Below, piece after piece: positions 36,257 to 44,273 of a stretch of 64,000 nucleotides of DNA. Numbering within the stretch: the first letter of the stretch is position 1; every line of letters starts with the position of its first letter. This DNA is from Vicingaceae bacterium (lineage in GTDB: Bacteria; Bacteroidota; Bacteroidia; Flavobacteriales_E; Vicingaceae): contig JAOKCF010000009.1 in NCBI GenBank assembly GCA_028245195.1, positions 26,795 through 90,794 on the forward strand, given 5' to 3'. The position numbers and the translations under genes were made by a program. Under the pieces are notes generated by a model. The model ran no database searches. It was not told the origin of the DNA and was given only the letters and a program-made list of their open reading frames with translations.

Positions 36257-36664
36257 TTATTGCTTTTCGAATTCCATTTCTATTGGCTGTTCCAGTAATT
36301 TTGAAATTGGACATTTTGATCCAATAGTTAATAAACGCTCTATCTGATCGTCTTCTAAGGGATTTTCAAACTGTACAGCTTTCACTATTTTTTTGATGGT
36401 TTTTCCTGAAGATATGACTTCTTTCATTTTCACATCTACATTGATTTCACCAACATTCCATTTCTTTTTATCAGCATACATTTTTATGGTTATGGCGGTA
36501 CAAGATGCTAAAGCGGAAAGCAAATATTGAGCAGGGTTTGGATATTTATTAGATCCACCAATTGATTCAGGTTCGTCTACCATAACCGTATGATTGGTGG
36601 TTTTTATTTCCATCAAGTAGTTTTCAGAACCAAGTGTACCATTTGCGTGTAGAGTATCTTTCAT
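36257..36664 (-). CDS. OsmC-family protein
   Basis: This 135-residue protein of the OsmC/Ohr superfamily reduces organic hydroperoxides through paired cysteines. ASCTAITIKMYADKK carries the first cysteine, and the second lies in GSKCPISKLLEQPIEME near the C-terminus. PNPAQYLLSALASC is the usual active-site loop. Spacing and overlap (ATG at 36664 overlaps the ferredoxin-like gene) put it in the module operon. A role in peroxide or thiol stress fits the redox neighbours. Confidence 0.9.
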   Translation of the reverse strand: MKDTLHANGTLGSENYLMEIKTTNHTVMVDEPESIGGSNKYPNPAQYLLSALASCTAITIKMYADKKKWNVGEINVDVKMKEVISSGKTIKKIVKAVQFENPLEDDQIERLLTIGSKCPISKLLEQPIEMEFEKQ

Positions 36665-36885
36665 TACTTATCTTTGTTTTTGTTCAAGGTATAGCTCAGA
36701 GCTCCAGAAGGACATTTATCAATCTGAGCTTTTAGTTTTTCAGTAGAAGCGTTTTCTATTTTTACCCATGGTCGTTCCTTTGGATTGTATACGTTAGGTA
36801 ATGACCTAACGTATACTCCAGCATGAATACAATTTGATTGATCCCAATGGATAGTGATGTTATCATTTTTATATTGCATTTTCAT
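36664..36885 (-). CDS. YjdI-like (4Fe-4S) mono-cluster protein
   Basis: This 73-residue protein of the Fer4_19/YjdI type has Cys in SNCIHAGVYVRSLPNVY and KCPSGALSY. The family is annotated as binding an Fe-S cluster, though only two cysteines are seen here. It overlaps the OsmC gene by 1 nt. A perfect 13-bp inverted repeat (36787-36816) lies inside the coding region. In many genomes this family neighbours CDGSH and OsmC genes, as here. Confidence 0.85.
   Translation of the reverse strand: MKMQYKNDNITIHWDQSNCIHAGVYVRSLPNVYNPKERPWVKIENASTEKLKAQIDKCPSGALSYTLNKNKDK
36787..36816. repeat. Perfect 13-bp inverted repeat inside the YjdI-like gene
   Basis: GTATACGTTAGGT (36787-36799) and ACCTAACGTATAC (36804-36816) are perfectly complementary across a 4-nt spacer. 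A hairpin of this strength inside a coding region could affect translation or RNA stability of the downstream OsmC gene. Confidence 0.8.
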
Positions 36886-36941
36886 TTGATTTGGGTATTG
36901 ATGATGATTTACTTTTTATACATTGATAATGTTAGCATATC

Positions 36942-37181
36942 CTACAAACTTGCATGAGATCCATCACAGTAAGGAGGATTTTTACTCTGTTTGCACATGC
37001 AAATAGCTACTGTTTTGCTTTCTTCTGGTGTAAAAACTTTAGGAGAAAATTCAGAGTCAGCATGAGCTCCATTGCACCATGGTTGATTAGCTGATTTTCC
37101 GCAGGCACACCAAGCGTAAGTTTTACCTTCTTCTAATAGTTCCATTTGTGGGGTGATGCCCGCTACATTTGCTTTTTCCAT
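36942..37181 (-). CDS. Tandem CDGSH iron-sulfur protein
   Basis: This 79-residue protein has two complete CDGSH-type motifs of the mitoNEET kind: CACGKSANQPWCNGAH (residues about 25-40) and CMCKQSKNPPYCDGSH (about 61-76). Each holds a 3Cys-1His 2Fe-2S centre. Such small proteins act in electron transfer or Fe-S and redox sensing. It is 8 nt after the DoxX gene and before the ferredoxin-like gene, supporting a common redox function. Confidence 0.93.
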   Translation of the reverse strand: MEKANVAGITPQMELLEEGKTYAWCACGKSANQPWCNGAHADSEFSPKVFTPEESKTVAICMCKQSKNPPYCDGSHASL

Positions 37182-37189
37182 AATTCTGT

Positions 37190-37567
37190 TTATTTAAATT
37201 TTAGTATTGATTTATATGATTCCTTATTGGCAAAGAATAAGAAGTGGTTCATTGCCATAGCAATAAAAGCTCCTCCAATTCCTGCAGGGTCTAAGAAAAG
37301 ATGAAACCAAAAAGCATTGAGTAGTACAGGGAATAGAATTACTAATGCTAATGCTTGAAACCTGTTGATTAGCAGCATTATTCCAGTTACAATTTCTACT
37401 ATGGCCACTGCCTGCATTAAGTAGCCGCTTTTAACTAGGGCTCCCATAAACTCACCAGCTGCTTCTGGCAGTGAAGGCATGGGAATGAATTGGAGAAATT
37501 TGTTTAATCCAAAAATCAGAACCATTAATCCTAATAGTATTCTGACAATAAGTTTTGCTTTTTTCAT
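37190..37567 (-). CDS. DoxX-like membrane protein
   Basis: From the ATG at 37567 this 125-residue protein has four hydrophobic helices and the DoxX-type start (LIVRILLGLMVLIFGLNKF). GEFMGALVKSGYLMQAVAIVEIVTGIMLLI is the middle of the fold. DoxX proteins occur in complexes with redox proteins in some organisms; here it lies directly after the Crp regulator gene and before the CDGSH gene. The open frame starts earlier at 37591, but the second ATG fits the family better. Confidence 0.88.
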   Translation of the reverse strand: MKKAKLIVRILLGLMVLIFGLNKFLQFIPMPSLPEAAGEFMGALVKSGYLMQAVAIVEIVTGIMLLINRFQALALVILFPVLLNAFWFHLFLDPAGIGGAFIAMAMNHFLFFANKESYKSILKFK

Positions 37568-37641
37568 TTGTGTAAAATTTAATTTATACAAATGTCTCTT
37601 CTTCTGAATTTCTAAGGATTCACATAGATGAAGAAATGAAA

Positions 37642-38181
37642 TTATTTTCCTTTAGCGATCTTGCTTCGAATTGTGCTAAGAGTTTGAGGCATGATGCCTA
37701 AGTATGAAGCAATCATCTTTTGGGGGACTCTATTAGGCAGCTCTGGATATGTTTCTAAAAAATAATTATAGCGGTCAACCGCGGGTGACCCAATAAGCAT
37801 AAGTATCCTGTGTTGCACCTTTCCAAGGTTTCGAGACATCTTCTTCATGTTTTGCAGTAATTTTTCTTTTGAAAGGTCAGCTTCCTTTAAGTGATCATTC
37901 TTTAATAATATTACCTCTGAATCTTCTAGGCAATCAATGTATAACGTAGTCGGTTCATTAAATTCTACAGCATCAATGTCTCCTGTAATCCATCCTTCAG
38001 AGGCGAACATATATATGTGTTCTTTTCCAGTGCTGTCGATAATGTAACTTCTAATAAGGCCCTTTTTAACGAAGATTGCATTGGCTTTTAACTGGTTCGG
38101 TTGTTGAATGAATTCACCTTTTTTAAACCGCTTAAGGTTAGGGGCAGTTTCGATATTTAGAATTTTTCCTAATTCACTCAT
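37642..38181 (-). CDS. Crp/Fnr-family transcriptional regulator
   Basis: The 179-residue regulator has an N-terminal sensor barrel (RFKKGEFIQQPNQLKANAIF near 18-37) and a C-terminal winged helix with MIASYLGIMPQTLSTIRSK. It is clearly a paralogue of the regulator at 34749-35324: both share the RYxxFLxxYP linker and the ASYLGI recognition helix. It is the first gene of the module and probably regulates the DoxX-CDGSH-YjdI-OsmC genes. The start is ATG 38181; the boundary repeat begins about 14 nt upstream. Confidence 0.9.
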   Translation of the reverse strand: MSELGKILNIETAPNLKRFKKGEFIQQPNQLKANAIFVKKGLIRSYIIDSTGKEHIYMFASEGWITGDIDAVEFNEPTTLYIDCLEDSEVILLKNDHLKEADLSKEKLLQNMKKMSRNLGKVQHRILMLIGSPAVDRYNYFLETYPELPNRVPQKMIASYLGIMPQTLSTIRSKIAKGK

Positions 38182-38194
38182 GTTACTGTTAATT

Positions 38195-38218
38195 GCTTAC
38201 AACACCTGTACATGATTA
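38195..38218 (+). repeat. Module-boundary inverted repeat, upstream of the second Crp gene
   Basis: CTTACAACACCTGTACATGA, next to TTAGG, is the fourth copy of the boundary repeat. It has the same distance and orientation to its regulator gene as the copy at 35346. Confidence 0.5.
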
Positions 38219-38608
38219 GGATTAACTATGTTCCCCTTATATCCGCTGGTATGATTCACTTCAAAAATAAACTATCTAAGGGGTTTTCTATCTTTTCCTC
38301 TTAATTAATTACTACGTGAGTATCAAGTCTATTTATTAGGATTATTTCGTTAAAAAAATGGGGTAGGAGCTATAATTAGTGACAGAAGAGGTCTACCGAC
38401 AGTTTTTGTAAAGACACTAAATTAGATTTTTTACAAAAATTAGGTACTTCCACGCAATAAAACTGTCTAAAATAGTTCTGAGAAAAGTATAGAAATTTAC
38501 TTTAGTTAGACTAAATAAAACTATCGCGCTTTCAGACTTAAGTTTTCTAATTATTTTACAACCTGTCATTTGTGCACTCCAAATTTGAGCAACTTTAATT
38601 TTAAGGCA
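38219..38608. other. Gene-free AT-rich region
   Basis: About 390 nt with no supported gene. A 75-codon frame on the minus strand (38417-38644) overlaps the tRNA terminator and has a composition unlike its neighbours, so I take it as chance. Confidence 0.5.
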
Positions 38609-38641
38609 CAAAAAAAGCTCGATACTTTCGCATCGAGCTTT
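38609..38641 (-). terminator. Terminator of the tRNA-His gene
   Basis: On the minus strand AAAGCTCGAT (38641-38632) pairs with ATCGAGCTTT (38623-38614) across an 8-nt loop and is followed by a T run. It lies 9 nt after the tRNA 3' end. Confidence 0.88.
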
Positions 38642-38649
38642 CAACTATG

Positions 38650-38724
38650 GGTGGATGATGGGATTCGAACCCACGACCCCCGGCACCACAAACCAGTGCT
38701 CTAACCAACTGAGCTACAACCACC
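38650..38724 (-). tRNA. tRNA-His (anticodon GTG)
   Basis: The minus-strand sequence starts G-1 GTGGTTG, with D-arm GCTC/GAGC. The anticodon arm carries GTG in the loop TTGTGGT, and the T-loop is TTCGAAT. The extra 5' G of tRNA-His is present. CCA is not fully encoded. The acceptor pair T5-T68 is a mismatch (forward base 38719 against 38655), and two anticodon-stem pairs are G-U. A terminator follows. Confidence 0.93.
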
Positions 38725-38938
38725 ATATTCTGCAATAAGATTGCAACTTTCCAAAAATATCCCAGGTTGCAAATATAAAAAAATGGTTTGAAATGAAGTT
38801 CTACTATTTCAAAAATTATAATAAAAATTAAAGGCCTAAATCGTTCCTAATTTGAGCATCTTTAGAAAAATTCATTCCCAAATTGGGCAACCTTTCGCTA
38901 GAGACCAATGTTGCAATAGTCATCCTTTCATCTAAAAT

Positions 38939-39418
38939 CTACTTTAGACGATAATAAACATGCGTTTCAAGTTCGTTATCACCTACTTCACCCGGTTGAT
39001 TCAAATAAACCTCCCAGCAATAATCAGCTAACATAATATTGGACAACTTAGCATACTCATCGATTCCCATATGCACCCCTTCTAGCCCTGAATAATCTCC
39101 GCGATAAACAGCTTTAATTGCCTTACCTTCTGCCATTTCACTTACTTTAATTCTTCCCTCTTCAATTACCTCTCCACTAACTGGGAATGCAGGTTCAAAA
39201 ACGACCTTTTCAGGTGAGTAAGTGTAGTACAACGAAAGAGAATTACCACTTGCTTCTATTCCATTGGTTCCCATAAAAATTCCTAGCTCAGTATATATCT
39301 CCGTCATTTTTCGTGCAACTTCTTCAACAGAACATGAATCCTTTATAGAAATTATGGACATTGCCTCTACATCAATAACCACTAGACCTAATGGATTAGG
39401 TATTTCAATCGGTTTACT
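38939..39418 (-). CDS. GyrI-like (AraC effector-binding type) domain, same frame as the SRPBCC gene
   Basis: The open frame annotated from a GTG at 39382 (147 residues) is a GyrI-like small-molecule-binding domain: IISIKDSCSVEEVARKM, then YTYSPEKVVFEPAFPV and KAVYRGDYSGLEGVHMG. The same frame runs without a break from the TAG stop of the SRPBCC gene at 39421 (SKPIEIPNPLGLVVID), and fused SRPBCC-GyrI proteins occur in Bacteroidota. I therefore think it is the C-terminal half of one protein separated by a nonsense codon. The frame also stays open for 34 codons beyond its TAG at 38939, but that part has no family. Confidence 0.72.
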   Translation of the reverse strand, partial: SKPIEIPNPLGLVVIDVEAMSIISIKDSCSVEEVARKMTEIYTELGIFMGTNGIEASGNSLSLYYTYSPEKVVFEPAFPVSGEVIEEGRIKVSEMAEGKAIKAVYRGDYSGLEGVHMGIDEYAKLSNIMLADYCWEVYLNQPGEVGDNELETHVYYRLK

Positions 39419-39943
39419 CTAAACTATTGATTTTAAATTATTTAAAATCGATTTATAACTTTCAACAATCATGGGTTTGAATATTGTGTTCATAATTCTC
39501 GCATAAAAAGGAGTTTCAGCTCCAAGCATGTCCCAAACAACAGTTGTTACACCATCAGTTTCTGTAAGTGTAAAAGAGGCAAAATTCTCGTCCAAACTTC
39601 CATTGAACAACATTTTTGTCTTCATATATTCATCTTCTCGAATATCAACTATTTCTTGGCTTCCAATTCCAACAATCTGGTTATCAATATTCCAAGAGTT
39701 CTTATAACCCACTGTTCCAATTTCTCCTTCGTAAGATTGTTCCATTACCGTGTCCATTTTACTCCAAGCAGACCACTCATCCCATGCCTTAAAATCTCTA
39801 ATCTCTTCAAACACTAGACTTGCCGGAGCATTAATATCTATTGACTCTTTTACTGTCATTTGTGGGGGTTGGGTAGCGCCGTAAATCGTTACAATAGCAA
39901 TAATTAATACAATTATTATCAGTAGCCATTTCAAAAATTTCAT
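39419..39943 (-). CDS. SRPBCC-domain protein, likely N-terminal half of a fusion
   Basis: This 174-residue protein has one N-terminal membrane helix (hydrophobic residues about 5-22) and an SRPBCC/START-like domain: NAPASLVFEEIRDFKAWDEW near 38-57, MEQSYEGEIGTVGYKN, and a C-terminal helix (YARIMNTIFKPMIVESYKS). It ends LNNLKSIV at a TAG (39421-39419). The downstream GyrI-like domain is in the same frame with no other interruption, so a fused product of about 330 residues is likely ancestral. As it stands it is a membrane-anchored ligand-binding protein. Confidence 0.8.
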   Translation of the reverse strand: MKFLKWLLIIIVLIIAIVTIYGATQPPQMTVKESIDINAPASLVFEEIRDFKAWDEWSAWSKMDTVMEQSYEGEIGTVGYKNSWNIDNQIVGIGSQEIVDIREDEYMKTKMLFNGSLDENFASFTLTETDGVTTVVWDMLGAETPFYARIMNTIFKPMIVESYKSILNNLKSIV

Positions 39944-40026
39944 AGTTTTTAATTTAGTTGTTTATAAAATTTACGACCAAGGTAAAACAATTTTTCGTTT
40001 TTTTACCAAAGACTAATCTTTTGAAC

Positions 40027-40821
40027 ATGAACTCACACGAAATTGACTTCGAAATTTTTGGAGATGACCTCCAATGTGTTGAATTAGAGCTAGACCCCAA
40101 CGAAACCGTGATTGCCGAAGCAGGCAGTATGATGATGATGGACAAGAACATAGAAATGAATACTATTTTAGGGGATGGGTCCAAGCAAGACGAAAGTATT
40201 TTTGGTAAAATTTTCTCTGCCGGGAAGAGGGTTCTTACTGGTGAAAGTTTGTTTATGACAACCTATACACAAAGAGGAAATACTAAAGCCATGGTAACTT
40301 TCGCAGCGCCTTATCCCGGAAAAATAATACCAATGGACTTGACACAATTTGGAGGCAAAATAATCTGTCAAAAAGAAGCCTTTCTTTGCGCAGCAAAGGG
40401 AGTTTCAGTGGGAATAGAATTTCAACGAAAGTTAGGAGTAGGTTTTTTTGGTGGTGAGGGTTTTATCATGCAAAAACTAGAAGGGGATGGAATGGCGTTT
40501 CTGCATGCCGGAGGAATAGTTGTTAAGAAAACCTTAACGCACGGAGAGATATTGAATGTTGATACCGGATGTTTAGTAGCCTTAAGCACGAGTATAAACT
40601 ATGACATTAGACTTCAAAAAGGAATTAAAAATTCATTATTTGGTGGAGAAGGCCTTTTCATTGCAACCCTTCAAGGTCCTGGAGAAGTTTGGATTCAATC
40701 CATGCCTTTTAGTAGACTAGCTGATCGTATTTATACTAACATGCCAAAGACTGGTGGAAAACGAACTGGAGAAGGAAGTATTTTAGGAGGTTTAGGAGAT
40801 TTAATTTATGGGGATAATTAA
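40027..40821 (+). CDS. AIM24/TIGR00266 family protein
   Basis: From the ATG at 40027 this 264-residue protein of the AIM24 family (cytoplasmic, unknown function) shows the family blocks EIDFEIFGDDLQCVELELDP, AEAGSMMMM and LTGESLFMTTY. Mid-protein GFFGGEGFIMQKLEGDGMAFLHAGG is diagnostic, and the end is the Gly-rich GSILGGLGDLIYGD. The open frame begins at 39958, but that extension (basic and hydrophobic) is not conserved. The end overlaps the next gene by 14 nt, so the two are coupled. Confidence 0.93.
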   Translation: MNSHEIDFEIFGDDLQCVELELDPNETVIAEAGSMMMMDKNIEMNTILGDGSKQDESIFGKIFSAGKRVLTGESLFMTTYTQRGNTKAMVTFAAPYPGKIIPMDLTQFGGKIICQKEAFLCAAKGVSVGIEFQRKLGVGFFGGEGFIMQKLEGDGMAFLHAGGIVVKKTLTHGEILNVDTGCLVALSTSINYDIRLQKGIKNSLFGGEGLFIATLQGPGEVWIQSMPFSRLADRIYTNMPKTGGKRTGEGSILGGLGDLIYGDN

Positions 40822-41833
40822 ATCACTTTCATTGAGATACGTTATATTTTCTTTCTTAATTGCAAGTGTCAACCTGCTGTTTGCACAAGATTCAAATAAG
40901 CTTAATAGAATGGTTCCTGCTATTGTTGTGAGCACAGAACAATATTATAATGATAACAATTTTAACGACTTAAACGGAGAGCAAATTATAGAACTTATTG
41001 ATTCGTTGTTGAAATTAGACTCTGTTTCAGACGCTATTATTCAAGGACTAAGTGACTATGCAGAAAATAAACGCTTAAAGGAAGATATTTATATTTCACT
41101 AACTGGGTTTTATGACTCTAGTATATACCCTTCCAAATCAATGTATGACAAGTGGGATACATACCAACTTTTTAATAATGGCACGAGCAATTTAAAATCC
41201 GGAGAAAGTAGAAATTTAGTGCTAGAAGATACTGCAAATGAATGTAGGTTTTATAACCCCTTTAGAGGTTTAATAACATCTAATTACGGGTGGCGAGACG
41301 GACGTGCCCATAACGGTATTGACATAGATTTACAAGTTTGGGATCCTGTGATTTCTGCGTTCGATGGGATGGTGAGGGTTGCTAGAAACCACAATGGATA
41401 CGGAAGAGTGGTGATTATAAGACATTACAATGGCTTGGAAACACTATATGCCCACCTACATCGTTTCAAAGTTAAAACCGGAGATATTGTAGAGGCAGGT
41501 CAAGTAATTGGTCTCGGGGGTAGCTCAGGCAAATCAACTGGTAGCCATCTTCATTTTGAGGTACGTTTTAAGGGAAGGCCCTTAAACCCGAGGAGTATCA
41601 TTGATTTTAATAATAACAATTTAAAAGCAAGTAATATCAAGCTTATAAAAACAAAATATAGCTATGCTGCCATGCCTGATGGGCTTCATTTCCATACTGT
41701 CAAGAGCGGAGAAAGTTTATATAAAATTGCAGCGGTTTACGGAACGAGCATCGAAAGATTATGCAATATCAATGGCATTAAAAGGAACAGACCCATTCTA
41801 GTGGGCCAAAAATTAATGGTAAACAGTCAATGA
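40808..41833 (+). CDS. M23-family peptidoglycan endopeptidase with LysM domain
   Basis: This is a 341-residue secreted protein with a signal peptide (residues 1-25, LLFAQ), a middle helical part, the M23/LytM catalytic domain and one LysM domain. The zinc sites are HNGIDIDL (His and Asp) and the HxH in SHLHFEVRF; YGRVVIIRHYNGLETLYAHL is typical. The LysM (HTVKSGESLYKIAAVYGTS) is at the C-terminus. It cleaves peptide cross-links in the cell wall. The start is inside the AIM24 gene and its stop overlaps the next start (ATGA). Confidence 0.93.
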   Translation: MGIIKSLSLRYVIFSFLIASVNLLFAQDSNKLNRMVPAIVVSTEQYYNDNNFNDLNGEQIIELIDSLLKLDSVSDAIIQGLSDYAENKRLKEDIYISLTGFYDSSIYPSKSMYDKWDTYQLFNNGTSNLKSGESRNLVLEDTANECRFYNPFRGLITSNYGWRDGRAHNGIDIDLQVWDPVISAFDGMVRVARNHNGYGRVVIIRHYNGLETLYAHLHRFKVKTGDIVEAGQVIGLGGSSGKSTGSHLHFEVRFKGRPLNPRSIIDFNNNNLKASNIKLIKTKYSYAAMPDGLHFHTVKSGESLYKIAAVYGTSIERLCNINGIKRNRPILVGQKLMVNSQ

Positions 41834-42159
41834 TTTCAACGATTAATTTTCAAGAACACCCAACTAACAGAAATTTAAAAGTTTTCTTTTACAGTGACAC
41901 TGACCATGCCGTGCACTTTGAAGGACTGCTAAAAGAGCAATCAATTGAATTTGAAAAGCAAATTGATGCAGAGGGCGATCAAAAGATCTATTACGGAATT
42001 CACATCACTCATTTTAATGAAGTAAAACGGCTCAATTATCTAACCATTGGTAAGTTTCGAAAAAAATTCATTCCAGATTTATTTTTCCGTATACTTTTAC
42101 TAACCATCTCAATATTAGTCCTTGGGCTAGCTATTACCGGAGCCCTAATTTCAGACTAG
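41830..42159 (+). CDS. Small membrane protein of unknown function
   Basis: This 109-residue protein has a soluble N-terminal half (FQEHPTNRNLKVFFYSDTD, then a KQIDAEGDQKIYYGIHI core) and a C-terminal membrane helix (LFFRILLLTISILVLGLA). The ATGA overlap with the endopeptidase gene suggests co-translation. I recognise no family. Its position in the operon with peptidoglycan and channel genes hints at an envelope role only. Confidence 0.68.
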   Translation: MISTINFQEHPTNRNLKVFFYSDTDHAVHFEGLLKEQSIEFEKQIDAEGDQKIYYGIHITHFNEVKRLNYLTIGKFRKKFIPDLFFRILLLTISILVLGLAITGALISD

Positions 42160-42187
42160 TTTAATGATTTAAAAGTAACTTCGCATA

Positions 42188-42916
42188 ATGAGATTACACT
42201 GTGTACTCACTTGTGCCTTTTTGTTATTCCTAGCGGTTTTTTCCGTTGCGCAGGAAAGAGTCACCACAGTTGGAATCCAACTCAAACCTATCCTCGGCTC
42301 TTCAATCATCAATACGGGGCCTCAAAATCAAGAGGTTGAAAACATAAATTACACCATTACTCCCAGGAGAGGTTATGCTTTTGGAATGGTCATTAGAAAA
42401 GGTTTTACCAAACAAATCTCTTTAGAAACAGGAATCAATTACACCAGAAAAAGTTTTGATTTAAGAATAACTGATGACCTTTCAAACCTAGAAATTGACG
42501 ATCAGTTTAGCTATGTTATCTATGAAATTCCGGTTACGGGATTAATCTATATTCAATTGGGGAGACAACTTTTCTTGAATACTTCTTTCGGATTAGCTGC
42601 CGACTTTTTCCCTTCTGATTGGGATTCGGGCAATTCGCAGTATTACCATCGCTCCTTTCGCACTTACTGGGTATTGCCTTCACTTTTGGCGAATGTTGGT
42701 TTCGAATACAGAACTGAAAAGGATGGATATTTCTATTTGGGCTTTTCTTACAAAAGACCCTTCACTAACATTACTACAACTAAAATTGGCATTGTAGACG
42801 ACAACCAACAAATTATCAAACAGTCATCTTTTGACATCCTTGGTAATTATTTAACCATTGATTTGAGGTATTTCTTCCATGAAAACCCAGAACGAAAATT
42901 CAGTAGAAAAAAATGA
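42188..42916 (+). CDS. Outer-membrane beta-barrel protein
   Basis: The 242-residue protein has a signal peptide (LFLAVFSVAQ) and amphipathic strands of a small barrel with frequent aromatic girdle residues (ETGINYTRKSFDLRI, LFLNTSFGLAADFFPS). The last strand is YLTIDLRYFFH. It ends 4 nt into the start of the MscS gene (ATGA overlap), so it belongs to the same operon. The exact transported substrate is unknown. The spacing to the upstream gene is 28 nt. Confidence 0.8.
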   Translation: MRLHCVLTCAFLLFLAVFSVAQERVTTVGIQLKPILGSSIINTGPQNQEVENINYTITPRRGYAFGMVIRKGFTKQISLETGINYTRKSFDLRITDDLSNLEIDDQFSYVIYEIPVTGLIYIQLGRQLFLNTSFGLAADFFPSDWDSGNSQYYHRSFRTYWVLPSLLANVGFEYRTEKDGYFYLGFSYKRPFTNITTTKIGIVDDNQQIIKQSSFDILGNYLTIDLRYFFHENPERKFSRKK

Positions 42917-44172
42917 TCTATTCTATAAAAAATCAACTAATTGAAAAATTAAGTCTCCTAGGCTTGACAGAGTATTGGTCTCATTTCATTGCAAAAGTAA
43001 GCCTTGTAATAACTGCTCTCATACTTGCTTATGTCATTGACCGAGTTATCCGATATATTCTATTCAGCATATTTGTTAGACTTGTTAAAAAAAGTAAGAC
43101 TGATTGGGATGACCTTCTTGTTGAACATAAAGTATTCTATGCTATTGCCCACCTAATTCCAGTGTTGTTCATTTTTTATATTATCCCTGAGATTTTAGAT
43201 CAACACTTGGTGTGGGTCGACTACCTTGAAAGATTAAATAAGGTGGTGGTAATAATCGTATTTGCAGTTTTGTTTTTCAGAATTCTAAATGTAATTAAGA
43301 CAATTATTGGTAGAATAGAAACATTTAGAGATAAGCCTTTAGATAGTTATCTCCAATTAGTTAAAATCATTATTTCTATTATCCTATTCCTGCTAGTTTT
43401 ATCCATTTTAGCCAAGACTCCAATTAGCTACTTCTTCGGCGCATTTGGCGCTATGACAGCGGTTGTAATATTGGTTTTTAAGGATACTTTGCTTGGATTT
43501 ATTGGAAGCATCCAGCTCTCTGTAAATGACATGATTCGAGTAGGCGATTGGATTAGCATAGAAAAATTTGGAGCAGATGGTGACGTAATCGAAATAAATC
43601 TTACAACCGTTAAAGTTCGTAATTGGGATAAAACGATTACAACAATTCCAACCTATTCCCTAATTTCCGATTCATTTAAGAATTGGAGAGGAATGCAAGA
43701 AACGGGTTCTAGAAGAATCGCCCGCTCCATTTTCATTAACCAAAGCACCATAAAATTTGCAGATCAAAAGTTGATTAATCAATTTAAAAAAATACACCTT
43801 TTGGAGGAGTACATCGCGAGAAAAGAAAAGGAGTTGGTGCTATACAATAATGAGAATAATAATGATACCTCAATTATTTCAAATGGCAGAAGAATCACCA
43901 ACGTTGGAACATTTAGAGCGTATTTGGTAAACTACCTTAAAAATCATGCTAAAATAAACCAAGATTTAACCATTTTAGTTCGCCAATTAGATCCAACCAT
44001 AAATGGAATACCGCTGCAGATCTATGCCTTCAGTAAGGACATTGAATGGGTGAAGTACGAAGGCATTCAATCGGACATTTTTGACCACATTTTAGCGGTG
44101 ATTTCTCAGTTTGAATTATCTTTATTTCAAAGCCCTAGTGGCGCTGATTTTAAGAAGGTATTTAATCAATAA
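42913..44172 (+). CDS. MscS-family mechanosensitive ion channel
   Basis: MscS-type channels open under membrane tension to release osmolytes. The 419-residue protein has about four membrane helices in the first 200 residues. The pore-lining TM3 region is around FFGAFGAMTAVVILVFKDTLL, and the beta domain follows (FIGSIQLSVNDMIRVGDWIS). The C-terminal cytoplasmic part is longer than in E. coli MscS and ends in an alpha/beta domain (LVNYLKNHAKI, LQIYAFSKDIEWVKYE). The family is clear. Confidence 0.93.
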   Translation: MIYSIKNQLIEKLSLLGLTEYWSHFIAKVSLVITALILAYVIDRVIRYILFSIFVRLVKKSKTDWDDLLVEHKVFYAIAHLIPVLFIFYIIPEILDQHLVWVDYLERLNKVVVIIVFAVLFFRILNVIKTIIGRIETFRDKPLDSYLQLVKIIISIILFLLVLSILAKTPISYFFGAFGAMTAVVILVFKDTLLGFIGSIQLSVNDMIRVGDWISIEKFGADGDVIEINLTTVKVRNWDKTITTIPTYSLISDSFKNWRGMQETGSRRIARSIFINQSTIKFADQKLINQFKKIHLLEEYIARKEKELVLYNNENNNDTSIISNGRRITNVGTFRAYLVNYLKNHAKINQDLTILVRQLDPTINGIPLQIYAFSKDIEWVKYEGIQSDIFDHILAVISQFELSLFQSPSGADFKKVFNQ

Positions 44173-44273
44173 ATGGATTTGCTAGCTGATTACATATCAT
44201 TCCAACAGACTAAAATTAGGTAAGAGATGAAGTAATAAATGCGAACATTCAAACGCTAAAGGGCAGTATCCTT

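Noticed and set aside
33741..38218. Integron-type attC sites at the module ends
   Set aside because: The ends lack the GTTRRRY/RYYYAAC core and no integrase is in the window; they are only cassette-like.
38417..38644. 75-codon minus-strand frame next to tRNA-His
   Set aside because: It overlaps the tRNA terminator, shows no family features and is AT-rich by chance.
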